DNA of 64,000 nt from DATBGZ01 sp963803115. GTDB lineage: Bacteria; Actinomycetota; Actinomycetes; Mycobacteriales; Micromonosporaceae. This document shows, piece after piece, positions 40,541 to 49,481 of the stretch. Under the pieces are notes generated by a model. The model saw only the letters and a program-made list of their open reading frames with translations, was not told the origin of the DNA and did not search any database. A program made the position numbers and the translations under genes. The stretch is taken from assembly GCA_963803115.1 (NCBI GenBank), contig CAWDLN010000001.1:62001-126000 (forward strand). Reading direction: 5' to 3'. Each line of letters begins with the position of its first letter. The first letter of the stretch is position 1.

Positions 40541-40586
40541 GGAAGACGCGCTCCCTCTCGGTTGTCAGGTACAGTGATGGCTCGCT

Positions 40587-40660
40587 GCGGGTGTAGTTCA
40601 ATGGCAGAACATCAGCTTCCCAAGCTGACAGTGAGGGTTCGATTCCCTTCACCCGCTCCA
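40587..40660 (+). tRNA. tRNA-Gly (CCC anticodon)
   Basis: A 74-base cloverleaf. The acceptor GCGGGTG pairs with CACCCGC, followed by discriminator T and an encoded CCA. The anticodon loop TTCCCAA is closed by TCAGC/GCTGA, giving anticodon CCC. The T arm is GAGGGTTCGATTCCCTTC-like. It is the last clearly core feature before the accessory region. Confidence 0.95.
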
Positions 40661-41462
40661 CTCGATGTGCTCAGTTTGTGCCTCTCCACCTGCACACATA
40701 GATGTGCGTAACGATTGACCGGAGCGGATCTGACTGTCCACCCGGGCCGATTTGCTCACGGGATTGCTCACATGGAAACCGGCGCGGTCGCGGCGTGCCT
40801 GCGCCGCACGCGAGCTCCACCGGACCAATGCCGGACGGGAATGGCCGAGCCCTACCGGTTCGGGGTCGATGCAACTGGGAGGGCGCGGCATCGGTCTGGA
40901 CCGACCTTGGCCGCCCGTGCGAGGCCTCGCTGTCCCTTTGCGACTCGGCCGACGAGACGTGACTACGGCGGGCCCTGGCTATATTCGCCGAGCTCGGCGC
41001 GACAGCCGCCGCTCGCGTTGCCCCACGCGGCGATGCGCGGGCTCGGCTCCCGGTCGATCCCCCAGGGTGCCCGGACCGCGACCAGGGAGAGCGCAGTCGG
41101 GCTGACCCGCCACGAACGGGAGGGGCTCGACCTGATTTGCGAAGGTCACACCAATGCCGGAAAGACCGCCCTGCTTTCATGTCGGCCAAGGGAGCGCTCA
41201 GGAGACCAGATTGGGGCGGTGGGCCGCCGCGATCGACTGGCCCCTACCTTGGCTGCACCGTACGCGTGCAGGTGTGTCCGAGCCGGGCTGCGGCGACGAG
41301 GCCGGCCGTCACACGCAGCCAGCGCCAAACCAACGAGCACCCCTACCACGACCTCGCGGGGTTCATACCCACCACGAGCCCACACGCAGGGCACCCGGTT
41401 CTCCTGGCAGGGTCTCAACGCGCTCCTCGCGCGGGAGACCCAGGCCGGCACCGACTGGCGGA
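40661..41462. other. Gene-free relic region after tRNA-Gly
   Basis: Eight hundred bases without a supportable gene. Open frames here have shadow-like, Arg/Ala/Pro-rich translations, and no integrase motif or copy of the tRNA-Gly 3' end was found. It may be decayed mobile DNA. Confidence 0.5.
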
Positions 41463-42383
41463 TCACGGCGCGATGCCGACGTACTTCTCTTCGAGATACT
41501 CGAGGATCCCGTCCGAGCTGCCCTCGCGTCCGAGTCCGCTCTGTTTCGTGCCGCCGAACGGAGCCGCCGGATCGCTGAGAACTCCGCGGTTGACCGCGAC
41601 CATGCCCGCGTCGATGCGCAACGCGACCCGCAACGCCTCGTGTTCCTGCCCGTAGACATAACCGATCAGCCCATAGATCGTGTCATTGGCCATGCGGACA
41701 GCGTCGTCGAGACTATCGAACTTGACGATCGCCGAGACGGGGCCGAAGATCTCGGTCCGATTTATCGTCGAACCATGTTTGACGTCGACCAGCACGGTCG
41801 CGGGGTAAAATGCGCCGCCGTCGATCTTCTCGCCACCGAGTACGACCTTAGCCCCTTCGGTGATCGCCGCATCGACGAGCTCGGCGACCTTGTCGCGCTC
41901 CTCGACAGACACGAGCGCGCCGAGCGAGTTGGCCCGGTCAATGCCCGGGCCGACCCTGAACTCGCGGAGTCTGGCGGTGAGCTTGTCAACGAACTCGTCG
42001 TGCACGGAGCTGTGCACGTAGAAGCGGTTCGCTGCGGTGCAGGCTGATCCGCCGTTACGCATCTTCGCGACCAGCGCGCCGTCGACCGCGGCGTCCACGT
42101 CGGCGTTCTCGAGGACGACGAATGGCGCGTTGCCCCCCAACTCCATCGAGGTGCTCACGACCGTGTCCGCGGCTTCGCGGAGCAGGATCCGCCCAACCTC
42201 GGTCGAACCCGTGAAGGAGAGCTTTCGGACAGCCGGATGTGCCACCATCGCCGCGACGGCGGGCCCGGTCGGCACCGGCGTGACCAAGTTGACGATCCCG
42301 CGAGGGGCCCCCGCGCGTTCGAGAACGCCGACCATGTACGCCGCCGTCACCGAAGTGAACACGGGCAGCCCGCGGACCCACAC
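41463..42383 (-). pseudogene. Succinate-semialdehyde dehydrogenase, 5'-truncated
   Basis: Homology to NAD(P)-dependent succinate-semialdehyde dehydrogenases begins abruptly near TAAYMVGVLERAGAPRGIVN and then continues intact to the usual C-terminus (FGGTKQSGLGREG, LEYLEEKYVGI). The catalytic Glu (ELGGNAPFVV) and Cys (NGGSACTAANRF) are both present. About 150-170 N-terminal residues, including much of the cofactor-binding domain, are missing. The frame can be opened by a GTG at 42383, but the product would not fold as a normal enzyme. The break lies near 42.38 kb, about 430 bases from the tRNA-Phe fragment. Confidence 0.85.
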
Positions 42384-42816
42384 TCGCCCGAATTCCGCGC
42401 GAGGAGGCTCGAATTCTCAAGCCAGGCGCCAATTTGATCGAAAAGCCCACATTGAAAACCTAATTTCTCCGCCGACCGCCCGAGTCGGCCTATCGGGCAT
42501 GCCGGAGCTGGCCGTCCGGCCGAGGCAGTTAACACTCGGCTCGGACGTTGACGAACGTCTCTGCAGGCGAAAACCGTTGCTCGTCTGTCCGAAGCTGCTA
42601 GACCGGGATTGGAGTCCGTGATGCAACCGCGACAACGTCCGGCAGGCAACGCACAACGACCAGAGCCGTCCTCCGATCCATGATCGATCCGTGCCCCGCG
42701 GGTGCCCCAAGGCACGGCAAAACCAGGTCAGAGAGGGTCCGCCACGGTCAAGGATCGGGAGCATTGAAGATCGCCGAAAACGAACGATCACCTGCGCGAG
42801 AGGCAGGTCATGGGCG
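42384..42816. other. Gene-free interval between relic and tRNA fragment
   Basis: Nothing recognisable apart from the flanking relic and att-like fragment. No convincing coding frame. Confidence 0.5.
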
Positions 42817-42858
42817 TGGCCAGGGACGGGATCGAACCGTCGACCTTCCGATTTTCAG
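42817..42858 (-). repeat. 3' half of a tRNA-Phe gene (att-site-like fragment)
   Basis: Read on the minus strand, the sequence runs from the anticodon loop CTGAAAA (anticodon GAA) through the descending stem TCGGA and variable loop. It continues through a complete T arm (GACGG-TTCGATC-CCGTC) and the 3' acceptor strand CCTGGCC plus discriminator A. The bases before the anticodon loop do not pair with the stem, and no 5' half is present. The similarity thus starts exactly where tyrosine-recombinase elements usually leave a duplicated tRNA 3' end. It is probably attL or attR of an integrated element. Confidence 0.8.
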
Positions 42859-42887
42859 GCAGGTTGCCGAACCCGAGCATTCTTCGA

Positions 42888-44312
42888 CTAAAGGATCCCC
42901 GTTGCCTTTCCATAGATTCCAAGCTTCTTAAGTACGTAGTTCGCGATCTCAGCGCGGCTTGTCGTGAGACGCCACATCACTTCAAGACGAATGTCGCCTG
43001 ACTGGCGCACACAGAAAAGGTCCGTGACGACCCTATACATAGTTCCCAAATCCTTTTCCGAAACGAAGTCCGTGATGAGGCCGGCGTCCACAAGCGCACG
43101 CCCCAACGCGCTATTAAGTAGACCATCGTTCGTTCTGGCAATGTTGGGAAGTCTGGTGTAGAACGCCCGAGTATCGAGGCCAGGCCTACGCCCGGACCGA
43201 CGAACCCCGAGTGAGCCTCCACTGATGAGCACGCCGAGATCCGATCCTTGAAGGCGGCCCGCTGCCTTTCGATCAGCCTTGATCTGCACGTTATATCCGC
43301 GGAGAATATCATGGAGCCGGTCGCCACCATACTGACGAATTACCGAGCATATGGTATTTAGGTCCATATAGATGATCCGCGCATCAAGCGTAGCTGCAAG
43401 TAGACCCACACGCTCGGGCGCTGCCTGCAGCTCCGCCACAACGTTTGCTGCCGTGGCCGTGAGTAGGCGATCGATGTCCGCGAGCCCAAAGCCGCCTCTT
43501 GTCAATGCGGCGACCTCACCCTCCGGCTCTTCGTCGGCGATGACGAGCGTCCAGAGGTGATAGGGCTCAGACTTAATGAGTTTCTTGACATAGGCGCCGT
43601 GGTTACGTGACTCCTTCCGCACAAGTCCCATGTAGTGCCCAATTGTCGAAGCTTCGTCCACGAGTTCTATGGCCCTCGCTTCAGATATTCCCATCGAAGC
43701 CAGCGAGGCACCCTCATTGAGGGCCGCAATCGTGCGTGCCGCGATGGAAACAAACTCTGACTTCGGCGGACCACTAAACTTCATATATGCTTCCCCAACG
43801 CCGAAAAGTGCTTCTGCGCCAATTGTTCTTGCTATGTCGACCATGGTTTCCGTAAGCTCTTGCGTGTTTGTCGGCCAGACGACGAGCGTCTCTCGCCCAC
43901 GCTCGGATCGTACGAAGACATTGATAGCGTGCATGGCTTCTTCAAGAATTGAACGACTGACCTGGCCAATCGCCTCGCGCCCGTCGAGCACCAGAAGCCT
44001 AGTCGCCTCTGGCTTCAGATTCTGCAACGCACTTGGTATGTCCTCATCCGCGGGAATGTGATCCACAGTAATTTCTTGCCGGAAGAGCTTGATCGTCTCC
44101 AGAAAGGTGGACTTACCGGACCCAGATGTGCCTTTCATTATGAGCAGCGCCCCACGACGGGCCGCACGCATGTCGTGAAAGTGATCATCAATCACCGACA
44201 GCGCGGCGTCTACCGGAACGATGATCGCACCCAGGCTCGTGTATCCCGAGAGCGCCTCAAAGCGGTCGGGAACGTTTAGTACGTTTAGTACATCCCCAGT
44301 CGTCTCGGCCAT
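42888..44312 (-). CDS. Unrecognised P-loop ATPase
   Basis: A 474-residue protein not assigned to a family. The P-loop GTSGSGKST lies at residues 61-69, with a Walker B-like RLLVLDGRE at about 105-113. A long alpha/beta region follows (LVVWPTNTQELTETMVDIAR). The C-terminal half is helical and ends with a winged-helix-like stretch (LEVMWRLTTSRAEIANYVLKK). The ATG follows AGGGAG with five-base spacing. The gene is visibly AT-richer and uses more rare codons than its surroundings, which points to recent transfer. It ends about 30 bases from the tRNA-Phe fragment, on the same strand. No toxin, nuclease or methylase partner is adjacent, so any defence role would have to be single-gene. Confidence 0.75.
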   Translation of the reverse strand: MAETTGDVLNVLNVPDRFEALSGYTSLGAIIVPVDAALSVIDDHFHDMRAARRGALLIMKGTSGSGKSTFLETIKLFRQEITVDHIPADEDIPSALQNLKPEATRLLVLDGREAIGQVSRSILEEAMHAINVFVRSERGRETLVVWPTNTQELTETMVDIARTIGAEALFGVGEAYMKFSGPPKSEFVSIAARTIAALNEGASLASMGISEARAIELVDEASTIGHYMGLVRKESRNHGAYVKKLIKSEPYHLWTLVIADEEPEGEVAALTRGGFGLADIDRLLTATAANVVAELQAAPERVGLLAATLDARIIYMDLNTICSVIRQYGGDRLHDILRGYNVQIKADRKAAGRLQGSDLGVLISGGSLGVRRSGRRPGLDTRAFYTRLPNIARTNDGLLNSALGRALVDAGLITDFVSEKDLGTMYRVVTDLFCVRQSGDIRLEVMWRLTTSRAEIANYVLKKLGIYGKATGIL

Positions 44313-44774
44313 TGTTCTCCCTGCTTCGCCGGAGCAACCACGCTCTAGCTCTGGGCAATTGCTGCCAATATGCGCATCCTCGACCATGAAGCGTGGCCGC
44401 CGGGGTGCGAGTGTCATAAGTTTGCCCAGCCAACAGCATGTTGGGAAGGGTGGCGTCCACGCGATCATGAATGGCTAACCACGGATCAGAGGGTGTCACC
44501 GTGCCCCAAGCGTGCCCTTCGTGTGCCCGGAGCCTCGGTCGCTCACTGGGAACGACAGTGTCCTGCGGACACCGCCTACCGGGGCGACCAATTCTTGTGC
44601 CAGGTCAGCGCCGCGTCGCCCATGATCTGTAGCGAGTGCCCAAAGTCACGGAGCTTCACCAACCGAGCCGAAGCAAGATGGCATGATCGGCCGGCTCCTA
44701 GGTGCGGATCCCACCGACGATTGGAAGACATCACTGCCGCATCGTCGTCCCGATCCATTCGCCACCAGTAGCGA
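44313..44774. other. Gene-free interval
   Basis: About 460 bases upstream of the ATPase gene. It must hold that gene's promoter. No coding frame with credible composition was found. Confidence 0.5.
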
Positions 44775-45323
44775 TTACGGGCCCGTGCACCGCAGGTACG
44801 TCCCGCAGATGTCGGGAGCGTCAATTGCGTCAACCTTCCAGCCGCCGCCATGAAAGCGGCTGGCCAACACGGTCTGAAATGTCCAAGGGTGGTATTCGCT
44901 GTCCGCCGACAGGGTCTGCCCGGGCAGCGTCGCGGACACCCGGTACTCCACGATGACTGTTGCCCGGTCATCCGCCGTGCGCCGTTCCTGAGCGGGTCCG
45001 ATCTCCATGACGGCCGCATATCCGCGGTTCACCAGCTGATGCCGCAGCTCGATCAGCCGACCACGCACCTCATCGAAGTGTTCGGAACTGATATACCGAC
45101 CCACCCCGACCAGTTCATCGTCCGCGCCCCACCGATCCAGGCCACCCATCGCACCAACCACAGCAGCCAGTGGACTACCCGCTCCCTCACTCGCCCGCAG
45201 CGTTGCCGCCATCACGAACACGGCCACCGGTACGGCCACGAGGCCAACCAACAACACCACGGGCAACGCGAACAAGACCCAGCGCCGCCGCCGTCGAGGT
45301 GCAGTCGGTTCTGGCATTTCCAT
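44775..45323 (-). CDS. Membrane-anchored hypothetical protein
   Basis: About 182 residues. A short basic N-terminus (RRRRRWV) is followed by one hydrophobic span (LFALPVVLLVGLVAVPVAVF), so the rest is probably extracytoplasmic. The outer domain (EHFDEVRGRLIELRHQLVNRG, then VIVEYRVSATLPGQTL) is mixed alpha/beta with a late Cys pair (DICGTYLRCTGP) that could form a disulfide. ATG 45323 is preceded by GGGG five bases upstream. No family was recognised. Confidence 0.65.
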   Translation of the reverse strand: MEMPEPTAPRRRRRWVLFALPVVLLVGLVAVPVAVFVMAATLRASEGAGSPLAAVVGAMGGLDRWGADDELVGVGRYISSEHFDEVRGRLIELRHQLVNRGYAAVMEIGPAQERRTADDRATVIVEYRVSATLPGQTLSADSEYHPWTFQTVLASRFHGGGWKVDAIDAPDICGTYLRCTGP

Positions 45324-45528
45324 ATCTGCCCCTATCGACACCACCTCATCGTAGGTTGGGCATCCGTGCGCAAGCCGGCAACGGCGTGCCGTCGCCCGCA
45401 TTTAGATCCATACCGCCCGCGGCGAATACGCGGAGAAAATATCGGTCCAGCGTCGTCGATGTCTGCTCATGCCGCATCACCTTCGCCACATCGTTGATCG
45501 GCACTCCGTCAGACCAGGTTGCTGTCCG

Positions 45529-46762
45529 TTAGTTGAGGCGTTGTTCAAGCAACGCACGTTCGGCCGGATTGGCGGTGAGGCGAAACGCCTGCTCGTCCGC
45601 GCTTCTGGCCTCGGCCTCGCGTCCCAGATCGCGGAGCAGCTCGGCCCGGGTCGCGTGATACAGGTGGTAGCCGCTCAATGAGTCCGCCAGCCCATCGACC
45701 TCGGTCAGCGCGGCCGCCGATCCGAATACCTCGCCGAAGGCGATTGCCCGGTGCAGTCGGATGACAGGCGACGGCGCAAAGCCGAGCAGGGCGTCGTAGA
45801 GAAAGCAGGATCTGCAACCAGTCGGTATCGGCCCATGTCGGCGCCTCGGCATGGCAGGCGATGATCGCGGCTTGAAGCTGGTACGGCCCGGGGCGTCGCA
45901 GCCGGCCGGCTCGGGCCAACAAGCCGCAGGCATCGGCGATCTCCGCCCGATTCCAGCGCGCGCGGTTCTGATCTCGCAGCAACACCAGACGCCCGTCCGC
46001 ATCGAACCGGGCCGCGGCCCGAGCGCGGTGCAGACGAATCAGGGCGAGCAGCCCGAGCACCTCGGCCTGAGTGGGCATGAGCCGCGCGAGCAGCGCCGCC
46101 AACCAATAGGCTTCGTCGGTCAGGTCACGGCGGGCCGAAGCTTCGCCCACACTGGTGAGGTACCCCTCGTTGAACAGCAGGTAGATCACCGCAAGCACCG
46201 CGGAGAGCCGGTCGCCGAGTTCATCGTCGTCGGGAACCCGGTACGGAATCCCGGCAACGGCGATCTTCCGGCGAGCGAGCCGCTGAATGATCGCCGACTC
46301 CGACACCAGGAACGCATTGGCGATCTCGGCCGGGCTCAGACCGCACACGGTTCGCAACGTCAACGCGACCTGCGACTCCTGCGACAGCGCCGGGTGACAG
46401 CAGGTGAACACCAGCCGCAGCCGGTCGTCCTCCGCGTCCTGTTCCGCTGGCAACGCCGCGGCCGTCAGCTTGTCTCGCAGTCGCAGGTTGCGCCGCAGAA
46501 CATCCACGGCTCGCCGACGCGCCACGGTCCATAGCCACGCGCCGGGTCGGTCCGGTACGCCCTCGACCGGCCACTTCTCCCAGGCGGCCAACAACGCGTC
46601 CTGGGCGACCTCCTCGGCTGCCTCGAAGTCGCCCAGCACACGCATGACTGACGCGGCCAGCCGCCCGGCCTCCTCCCGGTAAGCCGCGGCAACCGCGTCG
46701 CGGGTGGCGGCTAGCGCTGCGTCATCACCGGACGGATCTCGACCGTTCCTCTTCCCGGCCAT
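45529..46762 (-). CDS. ECF sigma factor with DUF6596-type C-terminus, frameshifted
   Basis: An extracytoplasmic-function sigma factor of the type paired with YciI proteins. Region 2 reads SVMRVLGDFEAAEEVAQDAL and GAWLWTVARRRAVDVLRR; region 4 reads LTLRTVCGLSPAEIANAFLVSESAIIQRLARRK; the long C-terminal helical domain follows. Near 45812 the frame shifts. An extra T in a TTT run turns ILLLYDALLG into a premature alternative frame, and the proper C-terminus (SGYHLYHATRAELLRDLGRE, ending EQRLN) continues in another frame to TAA at 45529. If the extra base is a sequencing error the gene is intact. It overlaps the YciI gene by about 50 bases with ATG 46762. Confidence 0.8.
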
Positions 46763-47061
46763 GTCCTTGCCATTCGTAGCGCCTCGTCCAGGTCGGCCAC
46801 GTCGATCTCGGCGTAGCCGCCGATCGCCTCCTTGCCCTCGAGGAAGGGTCCATCGGTCACCACCGGTGACCCGTCCAAGCCGAACCGTACCGACGTCGCC
46901 GTCTCGGGACCCTGCAACTGATTCGTCGACCCGATCTTCGAACTGTGCTTGGCGAACCAAGCTCCGACCTCGGCGTACCGGGTGCGTAGCTCATCGGGCG
47001 ACAGCGCCGCGAACGCTGCAGCATCCTCGTCCGTACCGCAGAACAAGAGCACGTACTTCAT
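46711..47061 (-). CDS. YciI-like protein
   Basis: A 116-residue YCII/DGPF-domain protein (MKYVLLFCGTDEDAAAF, VVTDGPFLEGKEAIGGYAEID, then ALRMARTWPGRGTVEIRPV). DGPF is the family hallmark. It is encoded directly upstream of, and overlapping, the ECF sigma gene, a widespread pairing in which the small protein is thought to modulate or be controlled by the sigma factor. Confidence 0.92.
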   Translation of the reverse strand: MKYVLLFCGTDEDAAAFAALSPDELRTRYAEVGAWFAKHSSKIGSTNQLQGPETATSVRFGLDGSPVVTDGPFLEGKEAIGGYAEIDVADLDEALRMARTWPGRGTVEIRPVMTQR

Positions 47062-47469
47062 GCCTCACCTCCACCCGCTACGTCGAACAACCCGGGTGCC
47101 AACTCGACACCTCATCACACAATTTTGGAGAACGCGAGGGGGGTTCGGCGCCGATCAGGGGACCACCGAAGACCAGGCCAACCACCTCTCCGGCCACCAT
47201 CGTGGGCGAGCAGAGAAGCCAGATCACCCGCCGTCGCCAATCGGGCTTACAGGAACATGGACCCACTCGGCCGGATCGAGTCGCCGAATAGACCCGCCGT
47301 TCCGCGAGGCGGTTGCTCAGCCACACGGCCGTCCTGGCTGGGCCTGTTGATGTCCGAATGGCGGCCGCCCGGCCTCCCGGTGGCTACGTCGCAGAACGAG
47401 CGATTCCCACACCGAGCGCCGCCGCGCAGCAGCAGTTGTTTGTCAACCTGACACTTGTAGGCTGCGCCT
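47062..47469. other. Divergent promoter region
   Basis: About 400 bases between the divergent YciI/sigma pair and the HD-GYP gene. No coding frame or palindrome stood out. Confidence 0.4.
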
Positions 47470-49035
47470 GTGGATCTGGCGGAGCGGGATTCCGGCGTGA
47501 CCCTGGCTGAGTTGCTGGCCGCGTTCTCGCTCGCCACCGATCTAGGCCTGGGCCAACCCATGGAGCACGTTCTTCGGTCCTGGCAGATCGCGGCGCAGCT
47601 CGCCGGCCACATGAAGATGAGCGACGAACAACGCGAGTCGCTGTTCTTCGTCGCGATGCTGGCGTGGGTCGGCTGCGTGGCGGACGCCCCAGAGGTGGCG
47701 TCATTGTTCGGCGACGACATCGCGTTTCGGGCGGACAGCTACAGCGTCGATCTAGCCGGGTCGGCAGCGTTGGGTTTCTTCCTCAGCCATGCCGGACGAG
47801 GAGGGTCGGCCGCGCACCGACTGCGAACGGCCGCGGCGCTGGTGCTCACCGGCGGCAGTCGCGTCTCCCAGGGCATGCAATCCCACTGTCTGACCACGTC
47901 TGCGTTGGCCGAGCAGCTCGGACTCGGCCCAGACGTCGGATCGGCGTTGCGCCAGTTCTTTACCCGGTGGGACGGCAAGGGCGTCCCGCCGGGCGTGGGC
48001 GGTGCCGACATCGCCCCCGAGGTGCGACTGTTTCACCTCGCTGATGTCGTCGAAGTCCACCATCGAGCGGCAGGACGCGACGGAGCCCTCAAGGTGGCTC
48101 GTGCCCGTCGCGGCACCCAGTTGGCGCCCGATGTCGTCGACACGTTTTGCGAGATCGCCGATGACATCCTGTCCACCATCGCGGACGACGCCGGCGTGCA
48201 CGACCTCCTCGCGGGCGAACCTCACCTGCAGCGCCCACTGTCGGCCGCCGAGCTCGACGCCGCTCTCGTCGCGCTCGCGGACTTCACCGATCTGCGCAGT
48301 CCGTACCGCGCCGGGCACTCGCGCGGCGTCGCCGAGCTGGCGGCCGAGGCGGCTCGCGCGATGGGTTTGCCACCCGCCGATGTCGTCGCCGCGCGTAGGG
48401 CGGGTTCGGTCCACGACATCGGACTGCACGGCGTGCCGGTCACGATTCTCGACAAGGCCGGGCCATTGTCGACAACCGAGTGGGAGCGGGTTCGGCTGAG
48501 CTCTTACTACACAGAGCGCGTGCTGGCCCGCCCGGCCGGCCTGGCTCGCATCGGAGCCATTGCGTCACTGGCGCACGAGCGCATGGACGGCAGCGGATAC
48601 CACCGAGGGCTCACCGGGTCCGCCGTTCCACGGAGCGGACGCATTTTGGCTGCGGCGTGCGCGTATCGGTCGATGATCGAGCCGCGTGCGCATCGCCCCG
48701 CGATGGCGGCCAAGCAAGCTGCGGCAGCGCTTCGGGCCGAGGTCCGCGCCGGGCGGTTCGACACCGAGGCGGTCGACGCCGTGTTGACGGCAGCGGGAGC
48801 CGGACGACCGAAGCGAGTGTCGGGGCCGGCCGGGCTCACGCCGCGCGAGGTTGAGGTTCTGCTCCTCATCTCGCGAGGCGCGGCAACCGGCGACGTGGCC
48901 CGCAGTCTCGGGATCTCGCGAAAGACCGCAGGTACCCACATCGAGCGCATCTACACCAAGACCGGAGCGTCCTCGCGCTCCACCGCAACACTCTTCGCGC
49001 TGCGCAAAGGGTTGCTGGACCCGCTCGATTTGTAG
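47470..49035 (+). CDS. HD-GYP phosphohydrolase fused to LuxR helix-turn-helix
   Basis: A 521-residue protein starting with GTG. The N-terminal third looks like a degenerate HD-type helical region. A full HD-GYP domain follows: AGHSRGVAELAAEAARAMG, the metal-binding VHDIG near residue 316, LSTTEWERVRLSSYYTERVL and HERMDGSGYHRG. HD-GYP enzymes hydrolyse cyclic dinucleotides, classically c-di-GMP. The C-terminus (about residues 456-518) is a LuxR-type DNA-binding domain (LTPREVEVLLLISRG, GISRKTAGTHIERIYTKTG). This suggests a regulator whose DNA binding responds to a nucleotide signal. It precedes the DsrE gene by about 75 bases on the same strand. Confidence 0.9.
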   Translation: MDLAERDSGVTLAELLAAFSLATDLGLGQPMEHVLRSWQIAAQLAGHMKMSDEQRESLFFVAMLAWVGCVADAPEVASLFGDDIAFRADSYSVDLAGSAALGFFLSHAGRGGSAAHRLRTAAALVLTGGSRVSQGMQSHCLTTSALAEQLGLGPDVGSALRQFFTRWDGKGVPPGVGGADIAPEVRLFHLADVVEVHHRAAGRDGALKVARARRGTQLAPDVVDTFCEIADDILSTIADDAGVHDLLAGEPHLQRPLSAAELDAALVALADFTDLRSPYRAGHSRGVAELAAEAARAMGLPPADVVAARRAGSVHDIGLHGVPVTILDKAGPLSTTEWERVRLSSYYTERVLARPAGLARIGAIASLAHERMDGSGYHRGLTGSAVPRSGRILAAACAYRSMIEPRAHRPAMAAKQAAAALRAEVRAGRFDTEAVDAVLTAAGAGRPKRVSGPAGLTPREVEVLLLISRGAATGDVARSLGISRKTAGTHIERIYTKTGASSRSTATLFALRKGLLDPLDL

Positions 49036-49110
49036 GGAGAACGCCTGACGACACGGCACGCGGCCGCTCCTAACGTTCCCCTCACGTCCAATCGTGAGGA
49101 GGAGAAGGCC

Positions 49111-49476
49111 ATGGCCAACAAAGCTGTTGTCAGTCTGGCGACCGGGATGGAGGACCCGGAGAAGGTCACCGTCGCGTTCCTCGTAGCCGTCGGTGCCGCC
49201 GAGACCGGGCGCGAGACGTTGATGTTCCTGACAAAGGAGGCCGTGCGCATCGGCATTTCCGGTACAGCCGTCGGCGTCGCCTGCGAGGGTTGCCCGTCCC
49301 TACCCGATCTGATGAAGCGCTACGAGGCGGCCGGCGGACGGTACTACGTGTGTCCGATCTGCTTCAACGCGAGGCATCTGGAGGCCGACCAGCTCATCCC
49401 CGGCGCCGAATTGAACGGGACGGTTCCGATGTGGCAGTGGATCGGCGACGAGCCGGCCACAACGTTCAGCTACTGA
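49111..49476 (+). CDS. DsrE family protein (copy 1)
   Basis: A 121-residue DsrE/DsrF-like protein (KAVVSLATGMEDPEKVTVAF, VACEGCPSLPD, YVCPICFNAR). The family takes part in sulfur transfer and persulfide handling. Both copies in this window keep the CEGC and CPIC cysteine pairs. It matches the protein at 60104-60469 at roughly 94 of 121 residues without gaps. A GGAGGAGAAGG ribosome-binding site precedes the ATG. Confidence 0.9.
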   Translation: MANKAVVSLATGMEDPEKVTVAFLVAVGAAETGRETLMFLTKEAVRIGISGTAVGVACEGCPSLPDLMKRYEAAGGRYYVCPICFNARHLEADQLIPGAELNGTVPMWQWIGDEPATTFSY

Positions 49477-49481
49477 TCCAC

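Noticed and set aside
40661..41462. Integrase gene downstream of tRNA-Gly
   Set aside because: No tyrosine- or serine-recombinase motif was found in any frame, and no duplicate of the tRNA-Gly 3' end was noticed.
42817..42858. Functional tRNA-Phe gene
   Set aside because: Only the half from the anticodon loop onward is present; the acceptor 5' strand, D arm and anticodon 5' stem are absent.
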